Shown here: piece after piece, positions 1 through 12,552 of the stretch | How positions within the stretch are numbered: the first letter of the stretch is position 1 | How the letters are laid out: each line of letters starts with the position of its first letter | Assembly (NCBI GenBank): GCA_036873135.1 | Contig: JAPTYO010000003.1 | Coordinates: 31,562,763 to 31,626,762, forward strand | DNA length: 64,000 nucleotides | Reading direction: 5' to 3' | From: Clarkia xantiana subsp. parviflora | Taxonomy: Eukaryota; Streptophyta; Magnoliopsida; Myrtales; Onagraceae | Made by a program: the position numbers and the translations under genes | The notes under the pieces: model-generated | The model's input: only the letters and a program-made list of their open reading frames with translations | What the model was told of the DNA's origin: nothing | Database searches by the model: none

Positions 1-616
1 GACTAAGCTATAAACGACACGTGGCGAACTCAAGCAGAGAGAGACTCGTTATGGTACGTACGATCCGTAAATGATTAAGTTGGATACAGATTAGAGAGTT
101 TGGACTGACTTTGAGACATGTTTTTACGAACTTCAAAGCTACACGAGAACCTCTCCCGTGACTTGCTTTCTCTATTTTCCATGCATAAGCATAACTCTTG
201 TTTTGTTCACCAACAACAAGTTACATGGTTTCTTTTTATTTTCTTCACAAACTCTTAATTAGATGCATCAATCAAATAAGAAACTATAAGTAAATGTTTC
301 ACTAAAACAAAGTATAAGCAATGATTTTATGATGATACGAATGAATACACAACCCAAAAATTAAGTAATGTGTATTGTCCGTTAATGAAAAAATAATAAT
401 AACAAACAAACTTTAAATGGTTTGTTGAAGTACGTGTATAAAAAACCTCTCACCAATGGTATGTGTATTGACTACCTCATCTTATTATCAATTGATTTTA
501 AGATGAAATCCAACTTATATATAATGATTGCTCTTTGTTAGCTTGATATGTTTAGATAGACCCATATGTAAAATTTAACATACAATTTGAATACTTAAAT
601 ATAATTTATTTATTTT

Positions 617-1012
617 GGGGTTAAATGCACTTTTCACACCACATGTTTGACCGAATGTGACTTTTAGTGCTGGATCTTTGTATACACACATGTTTGAATA
701 CTTTTGGTACCAAACGTTTGTATACCAAATGTTTGACTAGGTCAATTGGGTTCGATTGGTTCAATTTTGAAGTTTTAGTGTTAAATTAAACAAAATAAAA
801 GTTATGAATATATTTGAGAGTCCGAATGAACAAAATTAAAAGTTTAGGGTCAGTCACGTGACTTGCACATGTCATTTAACTGTCAAAACTAACGGCCAAC
901 TGACGGATCACGGATGTACCAAAGCCACATTTTTTCAAACGTTTGGTACCAAAATTATACAATACTAAAAGCCATTTTCAGTCAAACATATAGTGTGAAA
1001 AGTATATTTAAT
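617..1012. mobile_element. Foldback MITE
   Basis: The left end (621-668) and the reverse complement of the right end (about 963-1010) match over roughly 45 bases with scattered differences; both contain the words CTTTTCACAC and TGTTTGAC and end in CTTTTAGT. The interior is AT-rich and non-coding. Structure and size fit a miniature inverted-repeat element, probably Mutator-like because other elements here with similar GGGTTAA ends have 9-bp target duplications. A clean target duplication cannot be read at this copy. Confidence 0.65.
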
Positions 1013-1299
1013 TTAATTTTTTTTTTTAGAATTTGCTATATATACCGTGTGAAGAGATTATTTATTTACAGCAAGGCATGAGTTTTCAATAATATTGTTT
1101 TGTCAGTGCTTAGGGGTTGGAGGGTTTTGCATGGGGGAAGGTACGATCTGCATTAAAGTCAGTAGAGTTTGGTTTAGGGTTTCACAAGAGATCAAATTCA
1201 TGGATACAAATTCCATCTCTTTTCACGAAGTAAACTCGTGATTCTTTCCCTGTTCATTTTTTCTCTTAATTTCTTTACTACTTCTAATGCATCAAAATA

Positions 1300-1763
1300 A
1301 CGGGTCACGGGTACCCGCTAACCGCGGCCCCCGCCCCGTTTTTGCCCCGTCGCCCGCGATCCGTGACCCGTGGGGCGGGTACAGTTTTGGGGTCGACCCG
1401 CCCCGTCGCCCCGCCCCGCACATGTATCATTTGTATATATATGACATGTATATTATATAAAACTATATAGATGATATACTACATTGTAAAAATAATAAAA
1501 ATTCTAATGAGTTTGGTGACTTGTATTTTAATTTGGATTTAAATTTATAATTTATGATTCGAATTTTAAGCTAAATTTGAATATATAAATATATAATTTA
1601 GGGTTTAAAATTGTTCTTAATAAAGTATGTGCTTCGAGTAGGCGACCCGCGGGTCGAACCGCCCTGCCATGCGAGATGTATGGGGCGGGTATGTGTCGAC
1701 CATCTCGACCCGCGGAGCGGGTACGGGGCAAGTGATACCCGCCCCGCCCCGTTCCTATCCCTA
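1300..1763. mobile_element. GC-ended hAT-like MITE (degraded)
   Basis: Two GC-rich ends (about 1300-1425 and 1635-1763) full of GGGCGGGT and CCCGCCCC words flank an AT-rich core. The right end finishes in TATCCCTA, the reverse complement of the TAGGG start seen in the related elements near 16424 and 19013. The left terminus is eroded. The open frame across the right end is a by-product of the base composition and is not a gene. Confidence 0.5.
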
Positions 1764-1864
1764 GTAATTCATAGCCAAATTATTCACGTGGAAATCTTGC
1801 AATATCATTATTCTCTTTGTAGATTTGGGGAGTTAATTAATATTAACCATGTTAATACGGTACG

Positions 1865-1975
1865 TCACCCATAATTAACTAAGATTTCATAGATTCAAAC
1901 CTCGCTGAAACCCTTAAAATAGAAAAATATTTATAGTCAACACTTTATTCCTTACAGCTTCATTCGAGAAAAAAA
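1865..1975 (+). mobile_element. Degraded SINE-like fragment
   Basis: A GATTCAAACC word resembling a tRNA B box (about 1892) is followed by an ATTTATAGTCAACACTTTAT tail close to that of the complete SINE at 17881-18045. The copy is diverged, so both ends are uncertain. Confidence 0.4.
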
Positions 1976-2569
1976 ATGATAAGTAGAGAGCTAATTTTGG
2001 ACTGTATAAAGCTAATTCAAATATTTAGGAGATAGATACAAACTACGTCACAATGCACACATTTTGGAAGCTGAAAATCGATTTTTTTTTTTTTTTTTTG
2101 CCAAATGAAAATCGACTTGTTAGATACTCAAAATTAAGTTTCATTAAAAAATAAAAATAATAATTGAGTATTGTGCGGCCATGTTTGTGTTTGGACACAA
2201 ATACTTAAGAGAGCCCATGAAATATCGAGGCCTATTAATTTGGGCCAACCTGTCTTCTCCTGTCACTAGTTAAATATTTTATGATAATTTTGAAGTTTGC
2301 ATCTTTCCAAATTCAATCGATGTATCTTTATCCGGTTGTTCTAGAAGTACACATAACATGATAATTAACAATATTGAAGCATATTAATCCGGATGTTCTA
2401 AAAGTATACATAATGATATACGATAATAATTTTGAAAATCATATTTTAATATCAATCATTTCTAATTGTAAGAACTTATTAAAAAGCTTTAAAATAGGTA
2501 GATTTCAACATATCTATAAAGAGGTAAATGAAATTGCTAATATTTATTTGTGAGAGACATATAAACTTA

Positions 2570-2965
2570 GGTTTAATAACCAATTTGCTACATAAACTTT
2601 GACTAGCTTATAAATTACTATATGAACTCTAACTTTTAAAAATTGGCTAACCGAACTTTCAATTTATGAGCAAATTACTATCCGTGTTTCAATTTCCGTC
2701 AAATTTGATAGAATTTGAGCATGTTTCCGCCACTTGGAGTCTTTTTATGCGTACTTAAGATGGGTTAAAATATAAATTGAAAGAATCACAACTAAATATC
2801 TTCAATTGGATGCTCAATTGAAAAGCTCTGTTCAAATTGGACAAAAGATTAGTTGAGCATCCAATTGAATGTATTTCATTGCAATACTTTCAGTTTATAC
2901 TTAATCAATCTCGGGTACACTATACACATGTAAATACTCCACGTGGCAATGCGCGGAAAATGCAC
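2570..2965. mobile_element. Foldback MITE, copy 1 of a dispersed family
   Basis: It starts with a TTAATAACCAATTTGCTACA type end and has a partly palindromic centre containing TTGGATGCTCAATTG near 2820. Recognisable relatives are at 8448-8915, 12553-12963, 31012-31505 and 54110-54287. The right end of this copy looks truncated. Confidence 0.55.
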
Positions 2966-4049
2966 GTAGTATTATAAATAGATATTTATTCCGTATAGAA
3001 GGAATTAGGAGATGTTTAGATTATTCTATTTCAAGGGCATTTCATCGCCCCACAAGAATCTAATTAAGTCTGGATTACATATCTCATTCTGAAATATTTT
3101 GTGTCAGTTACGATCACAATTACAATATTTAAGGCGTAAAATAAGTCAAGCTACTTTTAATTAGACAATTAACATTACTTCAGAACATTATCATTAAATT
3201 AATGATTTAACGCTTACTTTCAACTAGTTTGGCTTAAAAATCTCATGTTTGAAATCTTTTAGGGGTATTATTTTACAGTGGCCTGATCCACATATCGCGT
3301 TAGGCATATGATGAGGCGAGTAGAATTGAGTTTAACGAGCCGGCCTCTTGACTATACTAGGTTGCTGGAAGGGCTACGTTGATGGGACCAGTGCATCGCT
3401 GGTTGTTCGCTAAGTCTGGTCGGTAAAATCTCCAGACCGTGATCAGAAAAGCACGAACACGTAATAAAATGGACCTAGAGTCGCCACTACTAACTCATTC
3501 ATTAAACTATAAATGTACCGTTTCAGACTCAATTGGTTTATATTCAATTTAAATTCTATTAAAAAAAATCATGGAGAGTTAGCTGATGTAGTACGGTTTT
3601 CAAAGTGGCAAGCCTAAGATAAGATTAAATTAAGTGACCCTGTTATAAGTGTAAATGAGCCGAGTCGAGCTGAGTATCTGTTAAGCTCGTCTCAATTACT
3701 TTTTGTCAGGTTCGAACTCGAGCTCGACCGAGCTCAAATTTTGAATCTCAAACTCAACTCAAGTCCAAGCTCGACATAATCAGGTTCTGCTCGACTCGTT
3801 AGCCAATTATACTTCACAATAAATTATCATTTCTCCTTATTAAAAAAATCGAGCTCGATTACACTCGAACTCGATTGATTGTAATAATTAATGGGTGCGT
3901 GTACTTGCACTAATAAAAGTGACATGTTAAGTTAATAAAAATGACATAAAATCAAGTAAAAGAAGAATCATTCATTGAGTCCCCAAACTTAACCAAAATC
4001 AAACAAACCACCATAAAAACAACAACCCATTATTCTTCTTCATACCTAC

Positions 4050-6491
4050 CTACAGACCCAACTGGCTCTGCAGCTCCAATATAGTCCTAGCCGAGCTCCT
4101 AAGCTTCTCAGCCTCCTCATCAGTCAAATGCACATTAGTAACCCCGATAACCCCGCCCCGACCCAACTGAGCCGGCAAGCTCAGAAACACATCTCCACCG
4201 TCGATTCCAAAGAATCCCTTGGCTAGGACCGATACAGGGTGGATCTTGCGTTGGTCCCTGATGAGGGACCGTGCTAAGTTAGCAGCGGAGTAGCCGATGG
4301 CCCACGAGGTGTAGCCCTTGAGGCTTATGACCTCGTACGCGCTTTCGATGACCGCCTTGTGGATGTTTTCCAACATTACTTTCTCGTACGGGATTTGTTG
4401 TTTCTCTAAGAAGCTTAGCACCGGGACACCGCCCACGCTGATGCTCGACCACAGCGCCACCGAGCTGTCGCCGTGTTCTCCGACAATGTACGCCTATCAT
4501 GACATAAACAACAACACATCATTACATGTTAATAACTTACTTCATTCATGCATACTATGTTTTTCTAACAACATTACTATTGTCTCATGTCTCATCTTTG
4601 CAATTGGGTTAGAGTAAACCCAACTAAAATTAGTACAACTATGAAAATAATAATAAAATATTAGCATAAAAAATTAGTATGAATAAATAAATTACTATGA
4701 GAAAATAGTAAAATAAATGTGTAAATATTTATGAAAAATAGAAATTAGTTCTTAATATACTAAAATGATTTTTGAATCTTAAAAAAAAAAAGAATTTTAT
4801 TTTAAAAATGAAAAAATCCAAGGCTTCCTTTGGTATCTCCATTTTTTTATATATATATATTTTTTAGAATTTCCTTATACAATTTTCACTAATTTTTTGA
4901 TTATTTTCTTCAAATTTTTAAGTATTTTTAAATTTTGGTAGCAAAAAGTATGTTTATTTATTTTTTTATTTTTTTCAAAAAGGGTATCTTAAATTTATTA
5001 CTTTAATAAAATATTCCATAAAAAATTCAAAATTATTTGAAAAGTTAACGAATACTTTAACCGAAAGTTAACCGTTTTATTTAAAACCATTATTTTAAAA
5101 CATATTATATCTAAAATTTACGCTAAAATATTTTAGATAAACATATGACATTTTTTTATACCTTTCCCAATAATTAACCCACTTGTAATGTATCTTACCA
5201 TTTATAATTTCCCTGATTGAATCTTAGCTCCATGAGTACACGTGTGCATGTGCAATGAATATACTAATCAAAGTTTTGAAAACCGAACCGAATCTTAAAC
5301 CGGTTTTTTTTTAAAAAAAAAAATCAATCTTCATTTCTAAATCTACTAGCCCAACCTAATCAAGAGTTTTTCATTTGGTCCAATCTAATTTTCACTAGTC
5401 AAACGTTCCGTTCTTCTACTAGACCAGACCGGTGGTTTGACTGATTCATGATCCGAACGAATACGACCACCAATCCGGCCTAGTTTTCAAAACATTTTGT
5501 ACATAATATGTGTTCAAATTAAGTAAACACAATTTATAAAAGGACATGATTTGATGTCTATGTCTATCCACATGAAACATATATTATACTAATTTATAAT
5601 TATATATATATATATATATACTAAAATATAAATCTAAGCAGAGACACTTTACCTTTTATAATTCCTAGCCAAATATTCCATTCTATTTATTTATATATTA
5701 ATTTATATGTAAAAGTAAAACTCAATTCAATTTCCACCCTACATTTTTTTATCTTAACTATATATTAAGATTTTGTTTCCAACATTTCCTGGTAGGAGCC
5801 CACTAATAAAGGAGAGTTAACTAAAAAAGGAAGAAAATCATATTTTTCATGATTTCATTTACAAAATATCTCGTACCTGTACGTCTTGAGCGTTGACGTC
5901 AAGGTGATCGGCGATCAGGAACCTGAACCGCGACGAGTCAAGGTTAGTACCCGACCCGATGACCCGGTTGGATGGAAACCCCGACAGTTTCCACGCCACG
6001 TAGGTGAGTATATCCACCGGGTTGGACACGATGAGCAGCAGCGTCTCCGGCGAGTACTTCGCCAGCGGCGGTATGATGCACCGGAACAGCGCCACGTTGC
6101 GGTGAAGGAGGTTTAGCCGGGACTCTCCGGAGATCTGCCTGGCGCCCGCGGTGACGATGCAGAGGTCCGATCCGGCGGTGACGGCGTAGTCCACGTCGGC
6201 GATGATCTTGGTACGTGGAAGGAAAGCGGCGGCGTGCTGTAGGTCGAGCATCTCGCCGCGGAGCTTGTCGGCCTTGGCGTCGACGAGGACGAGCTCGTCG
6301 GCGAGGTCCTGGGTGAGGATGGTCTGGGCGATGGCCATGCCGACGTTTCCGGCGCCGATGACGGATATCTTGGTGTGGCGCTTGGTAGGGGACGGCGGCG
6401 CGGTGTTCTGGATCGGCCTGAAGAAGACTCGGCTCAGATCGAGGCCGTCGGGACCGAGTGACGACGCGGATGAGCTCTTGTGCATGTCCAT
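4050..6491 (-). CDS. LDH: L-lactate dehydrogenase
   Basis: NAD-dependent cytosolic enzyme that interconverts pyruvate and L-lactate; in plants it mainly serves fermentation under low oxygen. Two coding exons, 5877-6491 and 4050-4493, are separated by a phase-0 GT-AG intron (4494-5876). They give 352 residues, the usual plant length. Visible motifs are the Rossmann loop GAGNVG (46-51), the coenzyme-selecting Asp71, GARQ with Gln119 (the lactate rather than malate signature), the mobile-loop GESRLN (Arg125), SNPVD (156-160), DSSR with substrate-binding Arg188, and GEHGDS with catalytic His212 at the start of exon 2. The start is the first ATG after a TATA box and fits the family's variable N-terminus. 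Exon 1 is much more GC-rich than its surroundings, which produces long spurious antisense frames. The intron carries a MITE at about 5273-5493. All catalytic residues I can identify are intact. Confidence 0.96.
5273..5493. mobile_element. Small MITE in the LDH intron
   Basis: It is bounded by GTTTTGAAAAC (5273-5283) and GTTTTCAAAAC (5483-5493), which are reverse complements, with CCG-containing words just inside both ends (AACCGAACCG, CCGGCCTAG). About 220 bp, non-coding. No clear target duplication was seen. Confidence 0.5.
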
Positions 6492-6602
6492 GACTGGGCA
6501 ACGACGACTGTACGGAACTGACGGAGTTTATGGATCTGGTTTGGAAGGTTTATTATGTTCAGTTGCAGAGATGAAGAGAAGGAGAAATGGATAGTGGACG
6601 GT

Positions 6603-6608
6603 TTTATA
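6603..6608 (-). promoter_or_regulatory. Probable TATA box of LDH
   Basis: TATAAA on the minus strand, 112 nt before the LDH start codon. The 5' leader between them has no other ATG. An AAACCA word, the core of anaerobic response elements, lies further upstream near 6983. This is suggestive only, because such short words are frequent. Confidence 0.5.
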
Positions 6609-6864
6609 TTAGTTATTATTATTATTATCTGGTCAATAGTCAAGATACCCTTATTTTTTAAGCCAAAAAGGGGATTTTCTAGTGCTTCTTATTTTTGAAA
6701 TGCTTGTGAAGAATAATGATTGTATTTTTATTATTAGAATGAACTTAATTATAAAATAAATAAAATTTTATAAGTATAATTTGTGTAGGTTCATATCTAA
6801 TTTATACATACATCATTACTAATAATAATTTTTTTAGAATCCATTTTTAGAACAAAAGGAAATG

Positions 6865-6902
<38 letters not shown>

Positions 6903-7984
6903 ATATAGTGTTTGTGAAATATAATACCCTTTAAATAGTAAAGACACTTTTAACAATTCATTTCAAGGATAAAAAAAAAAAAAAAAACCACGGGTCTCAT
7001 TGCAAAACTAGGTTCATTTTGAATGATTGTCTTAAAAAAATATCACACGCATCAAGCAAGAACTTTAAATATATTTTTTCCCAACAATAAGTACTTTAAT
7101 GTGGTTGATTTTTTCGTCTCAAGCTTTCTATGCCAAATGAGTCGGTGGTAATAATAAAAGAAAATAAATGACGATATAAACTAGTACATAATTTGTATAT
7201 TTTATATTGCTAACTTTGTAGTTGGTACTATAATTTTTTTCTTATTATTATATATTATATATATATGTACCCACTTTAGGTAACATTCCGAATATAATAT
7301 TCTCTTATCTTTACATACTTTACTTTTATTTATATATCATGTTAAATATTATTATGTGTACTAATTACAGGAAACACCTCATTTTCATTTCAGTATTTTT
7401 TTTTTTTCATAAGTGGAATAATATGCTTGGACCCAAAGTAATAATAAAAGTCACCAAACATTTCTTTTCGTGTCGTTCAGGGTAGAAACCGTGGGCAGCC
7501 GCCACCGACGTACCAACTATGTGTATTCAATGTTCTTGACATCTTAATGACCGAAGGTAAGCAAATATAATAATAAGTAAGTGCATTTCTCGCGCATCGC
7601 GCAGAATTATTACCAAAATATGTATATAATTAATAAACTAATATTCGATTAAATTTATATTAACTATTTGTAATACGTTAAAACAATATTTTTAAATAAA
7701 ATATCGGTCCAAAATTTGAAAAAAGTAAACGAAAGACTGAAATTTTTGAACCATAAAATACCATTGCGCAAATTGACAAATAAATTTTAGATGCCCGTAC
7801 GACATGCTACCTTTGGTCGTTAGATCCGTGTCAAGCGTCTGTTCTTCAACATATATGACTTCGATGACCACCGGCGATATCTCGCCGGAGATAGAGATGA
7901 CTCTGCCACTGAGACTGTCAGCCGCCCGTACCGCCTGGTATCTTCATTCGCCGGTTCCGCGTCAAACGTCTGTTAAAAATCAGC

Positions 7985-8205
7985 GAAATTTTAATTTCGA
8001 TTAATTACATAATTGAATCTTGAACGGTCTGAAATTTTAATTGCGATTAATTGCATACATTGAATTTTGAACGGTTCGAACTTAATTGCAATTAATTGCA
8101 TACTTTGAATCTTGAACGGTCCGAAATTTTAATTGCGATTAATTATATACATTGAATCTTGAATGATTCGAAATCAACGAAATTTTAATTGCGATTAATT
8201 GCAAC
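7985..8205 (+). repeat. Tandem repeat, about 46-bp unit, 4.5 copies
   Basis: Units begin near 7985, 8031, 8078, 8123 and 8179. Each contains an AATTGCGATTAATT-type word followed by TTGAATCTTGAACGGT. Units differ by several substitutions and small indels. Non-coding. Confidence 0.8.
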
Positions 8206-8447
8206 TTAAAAACCCTCAGCTCCCTAGTGCAATCAATGCTATAGAGTTAATGACTACAAAACTTTCAGCTCAATTGTCATAAATGCATTGATTAACGTAA
8301 AAAACAAAATTTTCAGCTTCATATTGAAGCTGTTATTATCTTTTCTTCGGAGTTTATAATATAATATATAGATATAGAAATATAGATATAGATAATAAAT
8401 AATATATAATTTAGAAGATTTCACAAAAAAAAGAAGAAATAGTTCTA

Positions 8448-8915
8448 GTGACCCAATTGCCAACTAAACTTTGATCAACTTATAAATCATTATTATTCAT
8501 TTGAATTGGATTTATTTTTTAAAAATTGCTACCAAATTTTTATTTTCCTAGAAAATTTAATAGAAAATGAGCGTTTTTTTTTCCTTCACACGTTATCTTT
8601 TCATATGTACCCAAAATTGATTTAAACATAAATTGTTCAATTGGACTTTCCCCAATTTGAACGGTGGATTTAAATTAAGTATACAATTGAATGTATTTTG
8701 TTGCAATTCTTTCAATTTATATCTGAATCCATCATAGATTCACATGAAATGACCCACGTAGCGAGAAACATATTCAGTTGTATTCAATTTGACAGAAATT
8801 GAAATAAATGTAGCAATGTGCTCGAGTATTAAAAGTTCAGATATCAAATTTAAAAAAAAAGTTCATGTAGGAATGTATGAAATAGTCAAAGTTTAGTAAT
8901 TTTGTTATTGACCCA
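8448..8915. mobile_element. Foldback MITE, copy 2, with duplicated flanks
   Basis: The ends are inverted: the left has AACTAAACTTTGATCAACTT and the right has the reverse of a similar AAACTTTGACTA stretch. The flanks are also repeated: about 60 bases ending at about 8465, which contain TTTAGAAGATTTCA, reappear in the same orientation at about 8919-8980. This duplication is far longer than a transposon target duplication. Confidence 0.55.
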
Positions 8916-9134
8916 ATAAATAATTTAGAAGATTTCAAAAAAAACTTATTAGTTCCCAATGGGCCTAGTTGCCAAATAAAGCCCAATGGTCCTTGTTGCA
9001 AAAGAAAGCCAACTTTGGGCAAAGGCCAGAATGGGCCCAGCGTCCGTGTGTATGGAAGTAATTTCTCTTCTCTTTCCACGACGGCGCCAATTCGACCCAA
9101 TTTCTCGCCGGAGGCGAAGTCGGCGCCATCAGAA

Positions 9135-11568
9135 ATGGAGAAATTGGCTGAGTTAGAGAGGATTCAGACTCGTATTCTCGATCGGATATCCAATTTGGAG
9201 GTCAGTCTTCTCTCGAAGAACATCTCTTCGTTGTCCGTTTCATCACCGCATAGTGGCGGCAGCTCGGGCGAGGTAAACGGAGCTTCCGAAACAGTGGAAC
9301 GCCTCTCCTCAATTCTCAGAAGCAATGGCGTCCAGGACTTCCTATTCAAGGCAGTGCCGAGCAATTACTATGATTGGACGTTTGAAGAACGCCGTGACAT
9401 CCTTGGCGCACATTCGATCGACCATCTGTGTAAAAGCATCGTAATGGTTAGTATCGGTACTGTATACTTTGACTCCATTTTATGTTTGAAACTTTTGAAC
9501 GCAGATAGTAAGATTATACTTGAGCTACTATTCACTTGTTAGTTGAAATGTTAACATTGATGAAATTGTGAGAATTAATTGCATGAAAGATGATTGAACT
9601 TAATGGAAGTTCTCTGGTTCATATTCAGAGGATGACATAATATATCATGACCTCTTGATCTTTGGTATCTTATTGCCTCCTGGATAATGGTTGTATCCAA
9701 TATAGCATCTGCTAAATTAGAAGTTCATCTTCTAGATAGATATATGAAGCGCATCATGTTAATTACAAGTTCATATGCTATGTGCCACCAAAAATCTCAG
9801 TTGTGCAGAAAGGGTGGAAAAGTGTGATCACCAACAAAGGAATTTGCTGAAAGACTTCAAAAATTTCCCTTCCCTAAAGTCACTAAAAGTTGTTCATAAT
9901 AAAGTGTTGCTGCTTATCATTTTAAACTTTAAGAGATGTTATCTGTAATTCTGCAGGTTAATACCCAAGCACCGCCGAGTGTTACTGATTGTAGCAATCG
10001 GAACTATTCAAAATATTATGTTGTAGTTGTTCAGGTAATTTGTTTTGTGTGTTTGTAAATTGCAGCCTAGCTTCTATTATTGGTTTATTATACAAATTAT
10101 GTTTCTTCTCTTCTTACAGTATACTGCACGACTTAATGCTGATGCTATCAAGAACTTTCTGTATTCACTTAACGATGGAAATATACCGAAAAAGAAAATC
10201 AATAGTAAGTTCTCTTTATCTTACTTATACAAAGATTAGTAATTCCCATATAGTTACAAATACTCAAATGTCTTTCCAAACAAATCTTATTAAGAGTAAT
10301 GTAATGCCCCTTTTGTCTCATCTGCTAGAAGACAGTAGTACATCAGTTCCCTCAGTTTTGGTTGGCAATGACAATGCCATTAGACATTATTGATGAAAAA
10401 AAAACACTATTTATACAGACAAGACACTCATTCATGATCATGATAAGTTTGATATCGTTATCACAACTAATTAATAGGTAACCTCCCTAGCTCTCATTAT
10501 CACATTTTTGTCGCCTATCTAGAGTACATCGAAAAGAACACCGAGTATTTGTCTTTTGGATTATTTGTGCTTTGGCAACATATGCAGATGCACTGAGCCA
10601 ATTTCCCGACTGAAAATGAAACTTTGATGGCTACACAAATATGATATTCATGATCCATGCACAGATAACTTGTTAATCTTTATTTTCTAACTGTTGGAGA
10701 TGGAAAGAGTACTAGATATATTTGTGATCATTATTATTCATCACAACTTACAAAAATTAAATCACGGTGATTCTGAACAGATGGGTCACCACTAATAACC
10801 GTGTTAATTTTGACTATGTGCAGTGAGGCTTGCTCCAGAGGAGACATCTCAGAAGTTAACTGGGTTCGGGCATAATGCAGTGACTTGTGTCGGGATGAAA
10901 ACTGATATTCCGGTAAGTGAATACTACCATGATGAAGCTTTTCATAATGCAGCTTTTCTTAGTAAGCCATAGTTATACTTGAAATGAATTTTGACAAGAC
11001 CGAATTCAAGAACTCTAATTATCCGCATCTCTGGTGGCACATACATTCACATGACATGTTTGTTTATGATAGTGCCCTACCCTATCCTACTTAATGTAGG
11101 TGAAACACATTGGCCATTAAGTTTAGATACATTTCTGCAGACCAGCTAATGTCATGTATCTTGGTAGAGCCAAAAATGAAATTTGGTTCTTCTTCAATCC
11201 ACTTGATGAATTGGACATGTTCCCTTATGTTTGTTCCATGTTGAATGTTCCTCTTCATAACTGGATTCTTAGTTGTTGTGTGGTCCATTGTCTGTCTCAA
11301 ACACAATGGACCATCTATTCTCACAGTTACACACCTCTGGAAACTTTACAAACTCCAAAAACTTAGGTTTGAGATGTAAATGTGGTCCAAGATTAATGAT
11401 ACAATTACTGAATGAATTTGTTTTCAGGTAATATTGGATGAAGCTATTGTGAAGCTGAATCCCGATTTCTTCTGGCTGGGTGGCGGGGAGGTCGACCTGA
11501 AGCTGGGAATTAGGACCTCTGAATTCATCAACTTTGCAAAACCGTTTATTGTTAGCTGCAGCAATTGA
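9135..11568 (+). CDS. YbaK/ProRS-associated domain protein
   Basis: Five coding exons: 9135-9446, 9957-10034, 10120-10204, 10824-10912 and 11428-11568. All have GT-AG borders and keep frame, giving 234 residues. The N-terminus (about 1-30) is a short helical leader with LAELERIQTRILDRI. The remainder matches the plant YbaK/aminoacyl-tRNA synthetase-associated family, whose bacterial relatives remove wrongly attached amino acids from tRNA; that this plant protein edits tRNA is an inference from the family. Visible landmarks are DWTFEERRDILG, HLCKSIVM (the Lys sits where the family's conserved Lys is expected), NYSKYYVVVVQ, TGFGHNAVTCVGM and the glycine-rich WLGGGEVDLKLG near the C-terminus. 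The start is the first ATG in frame; an upstream TTG-led extension exists but has no ATG. Two out-of-frame ATGs precede it (see findings). Confidence 0.88.
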
Positions 11569-11739
11569 TCTGATGTTGGAGAGTTTATTATATCATGGAC
11601 TGATCCCGGAAATACGCTTGTTGATTTTGATGGTTGTCATAATTCAAATTGATAATATGATTACTATATGCTTGCTTAGTTTATGAAGCTATGGATCCTT
11701 CTCTGCAATCTTGAAAAAACTTTTTATTTTAAAGCATTC

Positions 11740-12347
11740 TAAGGGGTGTGCTCGGGACAAATGAGTGGAATTTTTCAGGAAAATATCCTGAGCCCTAGTT
11801 TTCTGGATTTTCCACTACTGTCCCTAGTCATAGCCCTAAGTTAAATATATATAAAAAAAACCTACATAGTCGGGACTTTCAAATTCGGGAAGGGCTAGGG
11901 ACAACCTTAGTTTACACCTAAGATTGAAAATAAATCTTAATATTTTCAACTCAATATACAAATATAAGTTCAAGCATTCATGTTCACGAACATGTACATC
12001 GAATTCACGAACACATACATCCAAGTTCACAAACAAATTTATCAAGTTCACATATGTAGATTAAGTTTAACAACACTAACACTAGCAATACTTACTAGTT
12101 ATAGCATGCTTATTTTATTTTATATTCCTTTAGTTTACGTATAATTAGTAGATTATTTAAGCTGTAAAATGTTGAATTAGGGTAAATAACTCGGGACTTT
12201 CGGGACTTTTTGAAAAAAACACTAGCCCTAGACCGAGCCCTAGTTGGGAGTAAAAGTCCCTCATATACGGGCTCGGACCCAATTTCGAGACGGATTATGA
12301 CGGATTTTTCGGGAATTCGGATTTGTCGGTATTTATGCTCCACCCTA
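11740..12347. mobile_element. hAT-like MITE
   Basis: It starts TAAGGGGTGTGCTCGGGAC and ends CTCCACCCTA, so both ends carry the TAGGGTG-type terminus of hAT elements. Both also carry sub-terminal words of the CGGGACTTT and AAAGTCCC type in inverted orientation. The core is AT-rich. No matching 8-bp target duplication was found, so boundaries are approximate. Confidence 0.5.
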
Positions 12348-12552
12348 GTACTAACTATGAAGTATCGCTAGTACTTTAGAATGTTCATTTAGCTGGGGTG
12401 GTTTAAATGTTGCTTCTTAGTTTAATGTTTTAATCCACAAGTTATTTTCATTTATTTACAACTCATTTTATTACTGGGGGCCGGGCAGTTGAATACAATG
12501 ATAGTTTGGAACGCTGAAAAATAAGTATTATTAGATAATATAGTATATCTAA

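Larger units (their letters stand above)
1..4049. other. Gene-free, repeat-rich region
   Basis: I see no supportable gene here. The stretch holds a foldback element at about 617-1012, a GC-rich hAT-like repeat at about 1300-1763, a degraded SINE-like tail at about 1865-1975, and half of a larger foldback family at about 2570-2965. At 3640-3880 there is a run rich in short CTCGAGCTCG-like words, a common plant repeat type. Positions 3290-3480 are less AT-rich and may be a retrotransposon scrap, but I cannot place them. Confidence 0.7.
6640..9000. other. Gene-free AT-rich interval
   Basis: It holds a TA microsatellite at about 6868-6897, a 46-bp tandem repeat at 7985-8205 and a foldback MITE at about 8448-8915. 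The short frame at 7804-8004 runs into the tandem repeat, has no recognisable product and is not called. Confidence 0.6.

Noticed and set aside
1611..1874. 87-codon frame starting in the GC-ended repeat
   Set aside because: It follows the CCCGCC/GGGCGG repeat ends and has no recognisable domain.
3290..3480. Possible gypsy LTR and primer-site scrap on the minus strand
   Set aside because: A GTGGCGACTC word on the minus strand resembles a plant retrotransposon primer site, but no second LTR or coding domain supports it.
5886..6594. Long frames overlapping LDH exon 1 in other frames and on the opposite strand
   Set aside because: They arise from the high GC content of the exon. The LDH frame has all family motifs and correct splice borders; the others resemble nothing.
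7804..8004. Small plus-strand gene
   Set aside because: A 66-codon frame ending in the 46-bp tandem repeat; no promoter, splice or family support.
9015..9134. N-terminal extension of the YbaK-domain protein
   Set aside because: The frame is open, but it has no ATG and no family similarity; the ATG at 9135 is the first in frame.
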